In this document: one piece after another, positions 1-6,905 of the stretch
Position numbering within the stretch: position 1 is the first letter of the stretch
How the letters are laid out: every line of letters begins with the position of its first letter
Translations under genes and position numbers: made by a program
Notes under the pieces: generated by a model
What the model saw: only the letters and a program-made list of their open reading frames with translations
The model's database searches: none
Told to the model about the DNA's origin: nothing
NCBI GenBank assembly: GCA_026991065.1
Contig: JALXCG010000776.1
Location: forward strand, 1 to 11,212
Reading direction: 5' to 3'
Length of the DNA stretch: 11,212 bases
From: JALXCG01 sp026991065 [NCBI: Gemmatimonadota bacterium]
GTDB taxonomy: Bacteria > GCA-2686955

Positions 1-1
1 A

Positions 2-1024
2 CCGCTTCTTCTGGCGCTTTCGCTCCTCCTCAATCTCTATTTCGTCCTCAGCCATCTGCGGGCAGGTTCATCCGCGGATTCAGATTCGCGGCACGGGGAC
101 GAAACCAGTGTTGCGGGGGCTGAGGGTGGCAAGGGCAGCAGGACAGGCTACGCCACCGAAGGCGGCGCAGGGGCCACACACACGACGACGCTCGCGCGGG
201 ACTCCGGCCCACGCATATTCAGATCGCCTTTGCGCGGCTCGATCGCGGCTTCGCTGGAGAATGGCCTGCCCAAGGAAGAGGCGGACATGCTGGCGGCACA
301 TCTGGCACGGTCACTGAGTTGGCAGTTGAATCTGCGGGCGGATCCACGGCCGGACGACAGCTTCGCCGTCGTCTATCGCTATGGGCCCGAGGTTCAGCGG
401 ACCCCCGACCAGGGCCCCGGCGATCCCTTGGAAATCCTGGCCTACGAATACCGCAGCACGCGCCTGGCGCGCACGCTTCACGGTTATCGTTTTCAAACGA
501 CGGGCAGCCGCTGGCCGCTGCTCTGGGACGAAACCGGCAGCGAGATCGCGCTTCGCCTGGTCCATTCTCCGGTCGTTGAGTATGAGTCGATCACCGCGCG
601 CCTGGGGGATGGACGCGGTCACGATGGGGTCGATTTCAAGGTCCCGGTCGGCACTCCGGTGCGCGCCCCTCACTCCGCCAAGGTTCTGCGCAAAAACTGG
701 AATGTGCGCGCCAACGGCTTTTGTGTCGATCTGCTCTACGACGATTCCCAACTGCACGGGATCTTTCTGCATCTGTCGGATGTTCTGGATGATGTCGTCA
801 TCCCCGGCAAGCATGTGGCGGCGGGAACCACCATCGCGCTTTCCGGGAACACCGGCAAGACGACGAACCCCCATTTGCACTACGGCCTTCGCCGCGGGAA
901 GAACCACTACCTGGACCCCTTCGCCGAGGAGACGACCACGCGACTGCAGATCGGCGCCGATGATGCTGCCGCATTCGCCGCCACGCGCGACCGGATGGAT
1001 GCGTTGCTGAACGGGGCCGAGTGA
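2..1024 (+). CDS. Membrane-anchored M23 (LytM-type) peptidoglycan endopeptidase, MepM/Csd3-like; 5' end outside window
   Basis: The reading frame is open from the first complete codon (base 2) to TGA at 1022-1024, so the true start lies left of the window and 340 residues are visible. The TTG at 230 is an internal codon. The visible part starts with a hydrophobic stretch of about 16 residues (bases 2-49), a likely membrane anchor. A low-complexity Gly/Ala/Thr linker follows. Bases about 215-370 encode a region like the N2 domain of MepM/Csd3 proteins (SIAASLENGLP, then LSWQLNLRADPRPDDSFAVV). The catalytic LytM domain follows: HDGVDF gives zinc ligands His (620-622) and Asp (632-634), FLHLS carries a conserved His (770-772), and PHLHYGLR holds the HxH motif (872-880). 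Family members hydrolyse peptide cross-links of peptidoglycan in the periplasm. The exact bond cut here is inferred, not shown. The gene precedes lptF by 43 bases and may be co-transcribed with it. Confidence 0.9.
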   Translation, partial: PLLLALSLLLNLYFVLSHLRAGSSADSDSRHGDETSVAGAEGGKGSRTGYATEGGAGATHTTTLARDSGPRIFRSPLRGSIAASLENGLPKEEADMLAAHLARSLSWQLNLRADPRPDDSFAVVYRYGPEVQRTPDQGPGDPLEILAYEYRSTRLARTLHGYRFQTTGSRWPLLWDETGSEIALRLVHSPVVEYESITARLGDGRGHDGVDFKVPVGTPVRAPHSAKVLRKNWNVRANGFCVDLLYDDSQLHGIFLHLSDVLDDVVIPGKHVAAGTTIALSGNTGKTTNPHLHYGLRRGKNHYLDPFAEETTTRLQIGADDAAAFAATRDRMDALLNGAE

Positions 1025-1067
1025 ATGGCGACGGCTCGTTCCCAAACCGGCAAACGATAGCTGCACC

Positions 1068-2345
1068 ATGGTATTGAGCCGCTACATCCTGAAAGAACAG
1101 GCCGGCCCTTTCGCCTTTTCCATGATCGCGTTGACGGTGGTTCTCCTCCTCAACCAGATTCTGAAGCTCCTGCGCTATATCGTCGACAAGAATCTGGATC
1201 CACGTGTGGTCGGCGAACTCTTCCTGCTCTCCCTGCCGTTCATCATTGTGCTCACCATTCCCATGGCGGTGCTGCTTTCCTGCGTTCTTTCCTACGGGCG
1301 CCTCACCGCGGATTCCGAACTGGCCGCAATGAAGGCGTCCGGCCTTCCGCTCTATCGCATCATGGCGCCAACCCTGGTCGCTTCCGCGGTTCTCGCGGCC
1401 GGGCTGGTGGTTTTTCAGGACCGGGTATTGCCGGAAACCAACCACCGGATCCGCAATCTCACGTCCGACATCGCCCGCAAGCGGCCAACCTTCGCCATTG
1501 AACCGCAGCTAATTACGGAGTTGGACAAGAACACGCGTCTCAGGGTAGAGGGCGTTGATCACCGAACCGGAGCGCTGCGGGGGGTGCGGATCCTGCAACT
1601 GCGTAGCGGTGCGCCACCGGTCAACATCATGGCCCCGCGCGGCCGCATGACTCTGGACTCCGCGGGCGGGCTCACCCTGGAGCTTTTCGACGGCGAGATT
1701 CTGGATGCCGACCCGGACGACCCGCTTGGCCTGCGACGTACGCAGTTTACCGCCAACTCGTTCTATTTCTTGGTCGACGATGCTTTCGAGCGCACCAACT
1801 CGGACTACCGCGGCGATCGCGAGCTTTCGATCGGCGACCTGCGACAGCGGATCCGCGACGACCGCGTTCTGATGGTGGAAGAAGAGGCACGGGTCATCGC
1901 CGAGCGCAGGAAGAGCGCCTGGCCGCCGACGCGCGCTCAGGCTCAGCGCTGGCAGCGAAAAGCAAAGATCGTGGCAACCAAGGCACGAGAGATCAACAAG
2001 TATTGGGTCGAGATCCACAAGAAATTCGCCATCTCGGTGGCATGCATCTCTTTTGTTCTGATCGGCGTTCCCCTGGGTTCGATTCCGAATCGCGGCAGGA
2101 ACGCACTCGGCATCGTGCTGTGTATCTTCCTCTTCATTCTCCACTACGTCTGTCTGGTCGGTGGTGAACGCTTTGCCGACCGGGGCATTCTCTCCCCGGC
2201 GGTCGCCATGTGGGCTCCCGATGTGGTGGTCTCCATCATCGGTCTGTGGCTGATTCGCATGAACAACTACGAAACCCTCCTGGTACGCCTGGGATGGCTC
2301 GACCGCCTCCTCTCCCGGCGTCGAATCGGAGCAAGTTCGCCGTGA
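1068..2345 (+). CDS. lptF: LptF, lipopolysaccharide-export ABC transporter permease (YjgP/YjgQ family)
   Basis: LptF is one of two permease subunits that, with the ATPase LptB, extract LPS from the inner membrane and feed it to the periplasmic Lpt bridge. The 425-residue product shows the family layout: an amphipathic N-terminus (LSRYILKE), three membrane helices (about 16-36, 55-77, 98-116), a periplasmic beta-jellyroll region (about 130-245), then three more helices (about 318-337, 344-364, 376-396). The motif ELAAMKASGLPLYRI after helix 2 and LIGVPLGSIPNRGRN at helix 4 are typical. It is longer than the usual 360 or so residues because a charged, probably helical segment (about 258-315) sits between the jellyroll and helix 4. 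The ATG at 1068 has no clear Shine-Dalgarno sequence but gives the expected N-terminus. Its stop overlaps the lptG start. The F and G labels follow gene order; the two paralogues are hard to tell apart by eye. Confidence 0.86.
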   Translation: MVLSRYILKEQAGPFAFSMIALTVVLLLNQILKLLRYIVDKNLDPRVVGELFLLSLPFIIVLTIPMAVLLSCVLSYGRLTADSELAAMKASGLPLYRIMAPTLVASAVLAAGLVVFQDRVLPETNHRIRNLTSDIARKRPTFAIEPQLITELDKNTRLRVEGVDHRTGALRGVRILQLRSGAPPVNIMAPRGRMTLDSAGGLTLELFDGEILDADPDDPLGLRRTQFTANSFYFLVDDAFERTNSDYRGDRELSIGDLRQRIRDDRVLMVEEEARVIAERRKSAWPPTRAQAQRWQRKAKIVATKAREINKYWVEIHKKFAISVACISFVLIGVPLGSIPNRGRNALGIVLCIFLFILHYVCLVGGERFADRGILSPAVAMWAPDVVVSIIGLWLIRMNNYETLLVRLGWLDRLLSRRRIGASSP

Positions 2346-3427
2346 TCCTGGATCGCTATCTGGCCCGCCGTTATCTTTTGGTGTTGATCGGAGTACTGCT
2401 GACTTTCGTGGCGATCTTCATCATTGTCGACCTTTTCGACAACATCGACACCTACATCGACAAAGAGGCGACGGCAGGAACGATCGCCCGCCTCTACCTC
2501 TATCAGATTCCCTATATCGTACAGATAATTCTGCCCATCTCGGTCCTCATCGCCTGCTTCTTCGGTGTCGGAGGTCTCGCCGCGGCGGGCGAGATCGACG
2601 CCATGCGGGCATCCGGCCGCTCTCTCATCCGCATCCTCCTGCCGATCTTCGTCTGCGGCCTGGCGATCGCCGGAGTCGCCACTTGGCTGGCCACATCGGT
2701 TGTACCCCGGACAGAGCGGGAGGCGCGCAACATCAAAGAGGTCGAAATCCGTGGTCGTCCGCGCATCGACTACCAGTCCCGCCTGAACCTGAGCTACAGC
2801 GGAACCGGTGGCTACCATTACTTCATGCGGCGGTGGGACGGGCGCCGTTCGCTCATGGAGGGGGTAGAGATCATCCATACCGACGCCGCGGGGCAACTGC
2901 GCGAACACCTGCGGGCCGACAAGGGGCGGTGGGTAGATGGCGCGTGGGAGTTCGAAGATGGAGTCGTGCGCGAATTCGACCACGGAGAGGAGCAGAGCTT
3001 CTCCGAATTCCATCGGCTGCGGCGGCCGGACTTGGCGGAAAAGCCGGAAGATTTTTCTACGGAAAAACGGAAAACACGGGAATTGACCCTCAGCGAGTTG
3101 AGCAAGCGAATCGAGATCCAGCGACGCTCCGGGGAGCCGACCTACGTCGAAATCACCAACCTGCAGATGCGATTTGCCTTCCCCCTGTCGAGCTTTGTCC
3201 TGATTCTTCTCGGCGCACCGCTGTCGGCGCGGCGGATGCGCGGTGGGGCATGGATGGGGTTCATTATCTATGTGCTCGCAGGTTTCCTCTTCTTTGGGTT
3301 GATCCGCTTCTTTCAGACTCTTGGGGAGCATGGATCGCTCTCGCCCCTGGTCGCTGCCTGGTCGGCGGATTTGGGTTTCGCACTGCTTGGTGGCGGTGTG
3401 TTGATGTGGCGCCAGCGCGGTTATTGA
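2342..3427 (+). CDS. lptG: LptG, lipopolysaccharide-export ABC transporter permease (YjgP/YjgQ family)
   Basis: This is the second LPS-export permease, partner of LptF in the LptB2FG complex. I chose the GTG at 2342, which overlaps the lptF stop (GTGA) and has GGAG at 2328-2331, 10 bases upstream. It gives a 361-residue protein starting ILDRYLARRYL, the typical family N-terminus. The earlier in-frame ATG at 2210 would add 44 residues lying wholly inside lptF. Membrane helices are seen at about 10-29, 57-79, 97-116, 268-285, 292-313 and 325-355, with a periplasmic jellyroll (about 120-240) between helices 3 and 4. The motif EIDAMRASGRSLIRILLP matches the cytoplasmic coupling segment after helix 2, and LILLGAPLSARRMRGG matches helix 4. 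The 4-base overlap implies translational coupling and equal dosage with LptF. The -35 box of the next transcription unit overlaps the stop codon. Confidence 0.86.
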   Translation: MILDRYLARRYLLVLIGVLLTFVAIFIIVDLFDNIDTYIDKEATAGTIARLYLYQIPYIVQIILPISVLIACFFGVGGLAAAGEIDAMRASGRSLIRILLPIFVCGLAIAGVATWLATSVVPRTEREARNIKEVEIRGRPRIDYQSRLNLSYSGTGGYHYFMRRWDGRRSLMEGVEIIHTDAAGQLREHLRADKGRWVDGAWEFEDGVVREFDHGEEQSFSEFHRLRRPDLAEKPEDFSTEKRKTRELTLSELSKRIEIQRRSGEPTYVEITNLQMRFAFPLSSFVLILLGAPLSARRMRGGAWMGFIIYVLAGFLFFGLIRFFQTLGEHGSLSPLVAAWSADLGFALLGGGVLMWRQRGY

Positions 3428-3453
3428 CACAGGGTTTGGCACAATGTTATAAC
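3424..3453 (+). promoter_or_regulatory. Sigma-70-type promoter for the iron-sulfur oxidoreductase gene
   Basis: A perfect -35 hexamer TTGACA (3424-3429) is followed after 18 bases by TATAAC (3448-3453). With TTATAA (3447-3452) as the -10 box the spacing is 17. The -35 box overlaps the lptG stop codon (3425-3427). A start near 3460 would give a leader of about 135 bases. This points to an independent transcription unit for the downstream gene. The assignment rests on motif match alone. Confidence 0.6.
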
Positions 3454-3471
3454 GCAATTTACGCATTGCGT
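3452..3471. promoter_or_regulatory. Candidate operator: perfect 7-bp inverted repeat over the transcription start
   Basis: ACGCAAT (3452-3458) and ATTGCGT (3465-3471) are perfect inverted repeats separated by six bases. They overlap the end of the -10 box and the predicted start near 3460. The 8-bp palindrome GTTATAAC (3446-3453) overlaps the -10 box too. A further TTGCGT occurs at 3489-3494. A dyad in this position is typical of a repressor site, but the regulator is unknown. Confidence 0.42.
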
Positions 3472-3582
3472 CGTACAGCAAGCTCCTTTTGCGTCAACCC
3501 TTTGCGATTCTCGGAGCAACTGCGAAGCAGTGCGGAATCGCGTGGCGCCAGCGCCAGCGCATTCATCACGCCAAGCCATTCC

Positions 3583-3587
3583 AGGAG
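3583..3587 (+). promoter_or_regulatory. Ribosome binding site deciding the oxidoreductase start
   Basis: AGGAG lies seven bases before the ATG at 3595 and 13 bases before the second ATG at 3601. The first ATG is therefore the preferred start, although the reading frame is open much farther upstream into lptG. Confidence 0.75.
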
Positions 3588-3594
3588 ACGACGG

Positions 3595-5574
3595 ATGTTC
3601 ATGAAGCCGCTCGCGATGGTCGCTGTGCTGCTCTGCGGTCTGGGCTTGTTCGCCCGCTCGGCAGAGATCAAGATCAAGGTGCTGCAAAAGGCCAAGCCGG
3701 ACCACTCCCGCACGGACCAGATCGGCCGTCGACTCAAGCTCCTGCTCACTCTCGTGCTGGGGCAGAAGAAGATGTTCAAGGAGCCCGGCGCCGGAGTGAT
3801 GCACGCGCTGATCTTCTGGGGCTTCCTGGTTCTTCTCTTCCGCAGTGTTTCTCTGATCGGCCAGGCGTTCTCCCCCGAATGGACGGTTTTCTGGTTCAGC
3901 CCGCCGCTCGAACATCTCTACACACTGACCAAAGATCTCGCCGAGTTGGCGGTCCTGGCCATGGTCTGTGTCGCTTTCTACCGCCGGCTGGTGGTCAAGC
4001 CGTGGCGCATCTCGCTCTCTTGGGATGCCAACTTGGTGCTCGGACTCATCGGCTTCCTGATGGTCTCGGACTTCGTCATGGACGGGGCCAAATTCCTTGT
4101 GCACCCGGGGAGCGCCGAGCAAGCGTGGGCTCCGGTTGGGTCATTGATTGCCGGCGCTTTCGCTGCGGGGGGAATGGGGCAGGGAACCGCGGCCACGATT
4201 CAGGAGCTGTTCTACTGGCTCCACATCTTCGCACTCTTCTTCTTCCTCAACTATCTCCCCTATTCCAAACATATGCACGTTCTTACCATCGTGCAGAATG
4301 TGTTTCTCTCGAACCTGCGGCCGGGCAAGGCACTGCGCCCAATCGAAGACATTGAGGAGCAGGAGACTTTTGGTGCCTCCAAGATTGAGGAGTTCACCTG
4401 GAAGGATTTGCTCGACATCTACACCTGCACCGAGTGCGGCCGGTGCATGACCAACTGTCCAACGACCCTGACCAACAAGGAACTCAAACCGAAAGAGTTG
4501 ACCGAGGCGCACAAGCATCATCTGGCGAAGGCGACACCGGTCATTCTCGGCGAAAAGAGTGAGGAGGAGCTGTCGGAGTCGCTGATCGATGTTTCCAAGT
4601 GGCAAGCGATCTGGGACTGCACAACCTGTGGCTCCTGCGAAGAGAACTGCCCGCAGAACATCGAGTACGTTGGCAGAATCGTGGAGATGCGTCGCTACTT
4701 GATGTTGATGGAAGCGAACATTCCCAAGGAACTCAACGCGACCATGCGTGGGCTTGAGGCGAAATCCAACCCGTGGGGATTGCCGCCGGCTGACCGGGCG
4801 GCCTGGGCGCGTGAAGCCGGGGTTCCCACCTTCGCCGAACGTCCGGATGCGGAGTATCTTCTCTATCTGGGCTGCGCAGCTTCCTACGATGATCGCAGCA
4901 TTCGCGTTGCCAAGGCCTTTGTCGCGCTACTCGACAAGGCGGGGGTTTCCTACGCCATACTCGGCGAGAGCGAAGGCTGCTGCGGCGATCAAGCACGGCG
5001 GCTCGGGAATGAGTATCTCTTCCAGATTCAGGCACAGACCAATATCGAGACGTTCAACGAGCTGGGCATCAAGAAGATCGTCACGACCTGCCCCCACGGC
5101 TACCAGGTTCTGAAGAATGAATATGGCGACTTCGGCGGCCACTATGAGGTGTTTCACCACACCGAGTTGTTGGCGCAACTGGTCGCTCAGGGACGCCTGC
5201 AGCCCACGAAGCCGGTGGAAGAGAAGATCACCTACCACGACTCGTGCTACTTGGGACGCTACAATCAGATCTACGATGCGCCCAGGCAGATTCTGGATGC
5301 GATCCCGGGTACGGTTCGGGTAGAGATGGAACGCTCCCGCGAGACCGGCTTCTGTTGCGGCGCCGGCGGCGGCCGGGCCTGGATGGAGGAAGAGGGCACC
5401 CGCGTCAACCAGGAGCGGATCGACCAAGTATCCGCGGTGCAACCCGATGCCGTGGCCAGTGGCTGCCCCTTCTGCCTCATGATGTTCAAGGACGGAATCG
5501 CCGAGAAAGGGATGGAGGAGGAGCTAAAAGCGCGGGATGTCGCGGAGATCCTGGCTGAATCCTGCCTCGGCTAG
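3595..5574 (+). CDS. Membrane-bound iron-sulfur oxidoreductase, EMO-like (EtfAB:menaquinone oxidoreductase / former DUF224; HdrD-related)
   Basis: The 659-residue protein joins a cytochrome b-like membrane part to an HdrCB/GlpC-like part. Hydrophobic segments lie at about 5-20, 68-90, 110-130, 145-162 and 204-222. His70, His107, His210, His226 and His228 are candidate heme b ligands of the NarI-like domain. Two [4Fe-4S] motifs follow: CTECGRCMTNCP (Cys278, 281, 284, 288) and CTTCGSCEENCP (Cys342, 345, 348, 352). Two CCG domains complete it: Cys427, Cys462-Cys463, Cys499, then Cys551, Cys587-Cys588, Cys624, Cys627 (CPFC). The first CCG domain ends CPHG rather than CxxC. Proteins of this layout take electrons from reduced EtfAB, for example during acyl-CoA oxidation, and reduce menaquinone at the inner membrane; that role here is inferred. 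No etfAB or acyl-CoA dehydrogenase gene is in view. The gene has its own promoter and converges on pilQ. Alternatives are another donor, such as a lactate or glycerol-3-phosphate oxidising partner. Confidence 0.8.
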   Translation: MFMKPLAMVAVLLCGLGLFARSAEIKIKVLQKAKPDHSRTDQIGRRLKLLLTLVLGQKKMFKEPGAGVMHALIFWGFLVLLFRSVSLIGQAFSPEWTVFWFSPPLEHLYTLTKDLAELAVLAMVCVAFYRRLVVKPWRISLSWDANLVLGLIGFLMVSDFVMDGAKFLVHPGSAEQAWAPVGSLIAGAFAAGGMGQGTAATIQELFYWLHIFALFFFLNYLPYSKHMHVLTIVQNVFLSNLRPGKALRPIEDIEEQETFGASKIEEFTWKDLLDIYTCTECGRCMTNCPTTLTNKELKPKELTEAHKHHLAKATPVILGEKSEEELSESLIDVSKWQAIWDCTTCGSCEENCPQNIEYVGRIVEMRRYLMLMEANIPKELNATMRGLEAKSNPWGLPPADRAAWAREAGVPTFAERPDAEYLLYLGCAASYDDRSIRVAKAFVALLDKAGVSYAILGESEGCCGDQARRLGNEYLFQIQAQTNIETFNELGIKKIVTTCPHGYQVLKNEYGDFGGHYEVFHHTELLAQLVAQGRLQPTKPVEEKITYHDSCYLGRYNQIYDAPRQILDAIPGTVRVEMERSRETGFCCGAGGGRAWMEEEGTRVNQERIDQVSAVQPDAVASGCPFCLMMFKDGIAEKGMEEELKARDVAEILAESCLG

Positions 5575-5594
5575 GAGCCTGTCGCACACTCCTA
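5572..5594. terminator. Inverted repeat joining the two convergent stop codons; possible weak bidirectional terminator
   Basis: TAGGAG (5572-5577) and CTCCTA (5589-5594) are perfect complements. The inner TGT (5580-5582) and ACA (5586-5588) extend the stem across a two-base bulge (CC), leaving a CGC loop. Both stop codons (plus TAG, minus TAG) are part of the stem. There is no downstream T run on the plus strand, so strength as an intrinsic terminator is doubtful. Confidence 0.35.
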
Positions 5595-6905
5595 TTCAAA
5601 AACAGCGTCCTGCGCGTCGATCGCCTGGCGAACCGCCCCCTGCATCTCATGTAGGCGCTCGCGTGCGGCGCGCACATTGCTGGCCCGAACCTCCTTCTTC
5701 TTTGCTTCCATCCGCTCGTGCAGCGTTGGCAAAAGTTCCGCCCCGAGCACAATCACCAACTCCTTCTCCGTGGTCTCCTTGCGCTCGTAGCCGGTCAGAT
5801 AGCGAATGCCGAAGACCCACCACGGAAGATCCCGGAGGAAGGGGATCCCTTTCCTGACATGAAGCTCCTCGGTAGAGAAGAGCCCCGCAAGAGCGGTCTC
5901 CTCGCCATCCAAGAGGAACACGTGAGTTGACGCTTGGTTCTTCTTGATTTGTGTGGAAACCGCGTCCGGAATGGCCGACGAGCGCTCCGCTTCGATCTTC
6001 AGATGAACGAAGCTCAGGCCTTCGGTTTCGATCACATCCGGCTCGACAGTCAGAATCGTGCCGGTGCTGAAGAAATTGTCGATCACATTTCCGGCAAAAT
6101 CGCGCGTCTTGATGGAGAAGTCGGTCCCGACCTGGATTCTCCCCTGCTGGCCGGACAAAACCGTCACCTGGGGACTGGCGATGATCTCACCGACATTCTC
6201 TGACTCCAGCGCCTTGAGATAGGTGGTTAGAGAGAGGCTACTGGTCAAGCTCTTTTCGCCCTGGATGTTGAACAGCTCCTCGCTCACCGCTTCACCCGCC
6301 GACAATTCCGCGGAACCACTGGTACTACCGGTCAACGACACCAGCCAGTCCACTCCCGCCTCGCGAATTTTCTTGCGATCCGCTTCGAAAAAGGTGGCGG
6401 AGATCATGACCTCACGACGATCCGCGCTGAGCTGCTCTTCTCCCTCGGCACCGGGCTTGGCACCGGCAGCTGCGCGAACCAGGTAGTGATCCCGGAACAC
6501 CTTATAGGTCAGCCCATTGCTCCGGCAGATCATCTCGAACGCCTTCAGCCAGGGCATGTTGATGATGTCCACACCGATCGCCGGGTTGGCTGTGGCGAGA
6601 TTGATGATGACACGTCCTTCGGTCTTGTTGGCGAGTGCGCTCAGAATGCCGAACGCCTCCTTGAGAGGTGTATCGCGCTGCAGTGAAACAAACTCATCGG
6701 GAGCCGCAGCACGGTTCCTGTTGGCCAGGTTGGTGACCACCGCGTCATCCGCGGCTGGAGCCGGGGAGGCGAGAAGCAGCAGCGGAGCGATTGCGGCAAC
6801 AGCGACGAAGGTCGCGTGGCACGGGCGATGCCGGGGAGCATTGCGGCGAGAAGAGGCTGCGTATACAGGGCGAACCCAAGCGATCATTTGCACCACTCCA
6901 TTCAT
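5592..6905 (-). CDS. pilQ: PilQ-like outer-membrane secretin, short form (STN + secretin domain)
   Basis: Secretins form the gated outer-membrane ring through which the pilus passes. The 437-residue product has a long basic N-terminus, a hydrophobic core at 31-47 and a likely signal peptidase site near APA-A (51/52). An STN/N0-like domain covers about 70-145 (TPLKEAFGILSALANKTEG, then a VDIINMPWLKAFEMI strand-helix pattern). The secretin core runs from about 164 to 390: EVMISATFFEADRKKIREAG, then IIASPQVTVLSGQQGRIQVG, then the signature DGEETALAGLFSTEE...RKGIPFLRDLPWW, ending ELVIVLGAEL. AMIN domains and a clear N1 (KH-like) domain are absent, and the C-terminus (395-437) is a charged helix. 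The ATG at 6905 overlaps the upstream stop (ATGA) and follows AAGGGGGAGA. It is the last gene of the pil operon. A type II secretion GspD is less likely given its size and the adjacent pilT. Confidence 0.85.
   Translation of the reverse strand: MNGVVQMIAWVRPVYAASSRRNAPRHRPCHATFVAVAAIAPLLLLASPAPAADDAVVTNLANRNRAAAPDEFVSLQRDTPLKEAFGILSALANKTEGRVIINLATANPAIGVDIINMPWLKAFEMICRSNGLTYKVFRDHYLVRAAAGAKPGAEGEEQLSADRREVMISATFFEADRKKIREAGVDWLVSLTGSTSGSAELSAGEAVSEELFNIQGEKSLTSSLSLTTYLKALESENVGEIIASPQVTVLSGQQGRIQVGTDFSIKTRDFAGNVIDNFFSTGTILTVEPDVIETEGLSFVHLKIEAERSSAIPDAVSTQIKKNQASTHVFLLDGEETALAGLFSTEELHVRKGIPFLRDLPWWVFGIRYLTGYERKETTEKELVIVLGAELLPTLHERMEAKKKEVRASNVRAARERLHEMQGAVRQAIDAQDAVFE

Larger units (their letters stand above)
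3428..3594 (+). other. Intergenic region / 5' leader of the oxidoreductase gene
   Basis: This 167-base gap is the longest non-coding stretch in the window. It holds the promoter and dyad at its left end and a ribosome binding site at its right end. Between them are a small perfect hairpin (ACTGC-GAA-GCAGT, 3519-3531) and the palindrome TGGCGCCA (3543-3550). I see no tRNA, recognisable riboswitch or terminator with a T run. The oxidoreductase reading frame stays open through this gap, but the translation there (Ser/Arg-rich) resembles no domain. Confidence 0.5.

Noticed and set aside
311-1069. Open frame of 252 codons on the minus strand
   Set aside because: It is antisense to the M23 peptidase, which has intact zinc-binding motifs on the plus strand.
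2210-2341. ATG at 2210 as the start of lptG
   Set aside because: It would add 44 residues that overlap the lptF C-terminus and have no match to the family; the GTG at 2342 gives the normal N-terminus.
3436-3452. Sigma-54-like TTGGCACA element before the oxidoreductase
   Set aside because: The GC of the -12 element is missing at the required ten-base spacing from GG; the sigma-70 boxes fit much better.
2267-3481. Open frame of 404 codons on the minus strand
   Set aside because: It is antisense to lptG, whose membrane topology and motifs are clear; the product looks like a shadow translation.
2683-3594. In-frame upstream extension of the oxidoreductase, open back to 2683 inside lptG
   Set aside because: It overlaps lptG in another frame, its translation is Arg/Pro-rich with no domain, and a good ribosome site marks the ATG at 3595.
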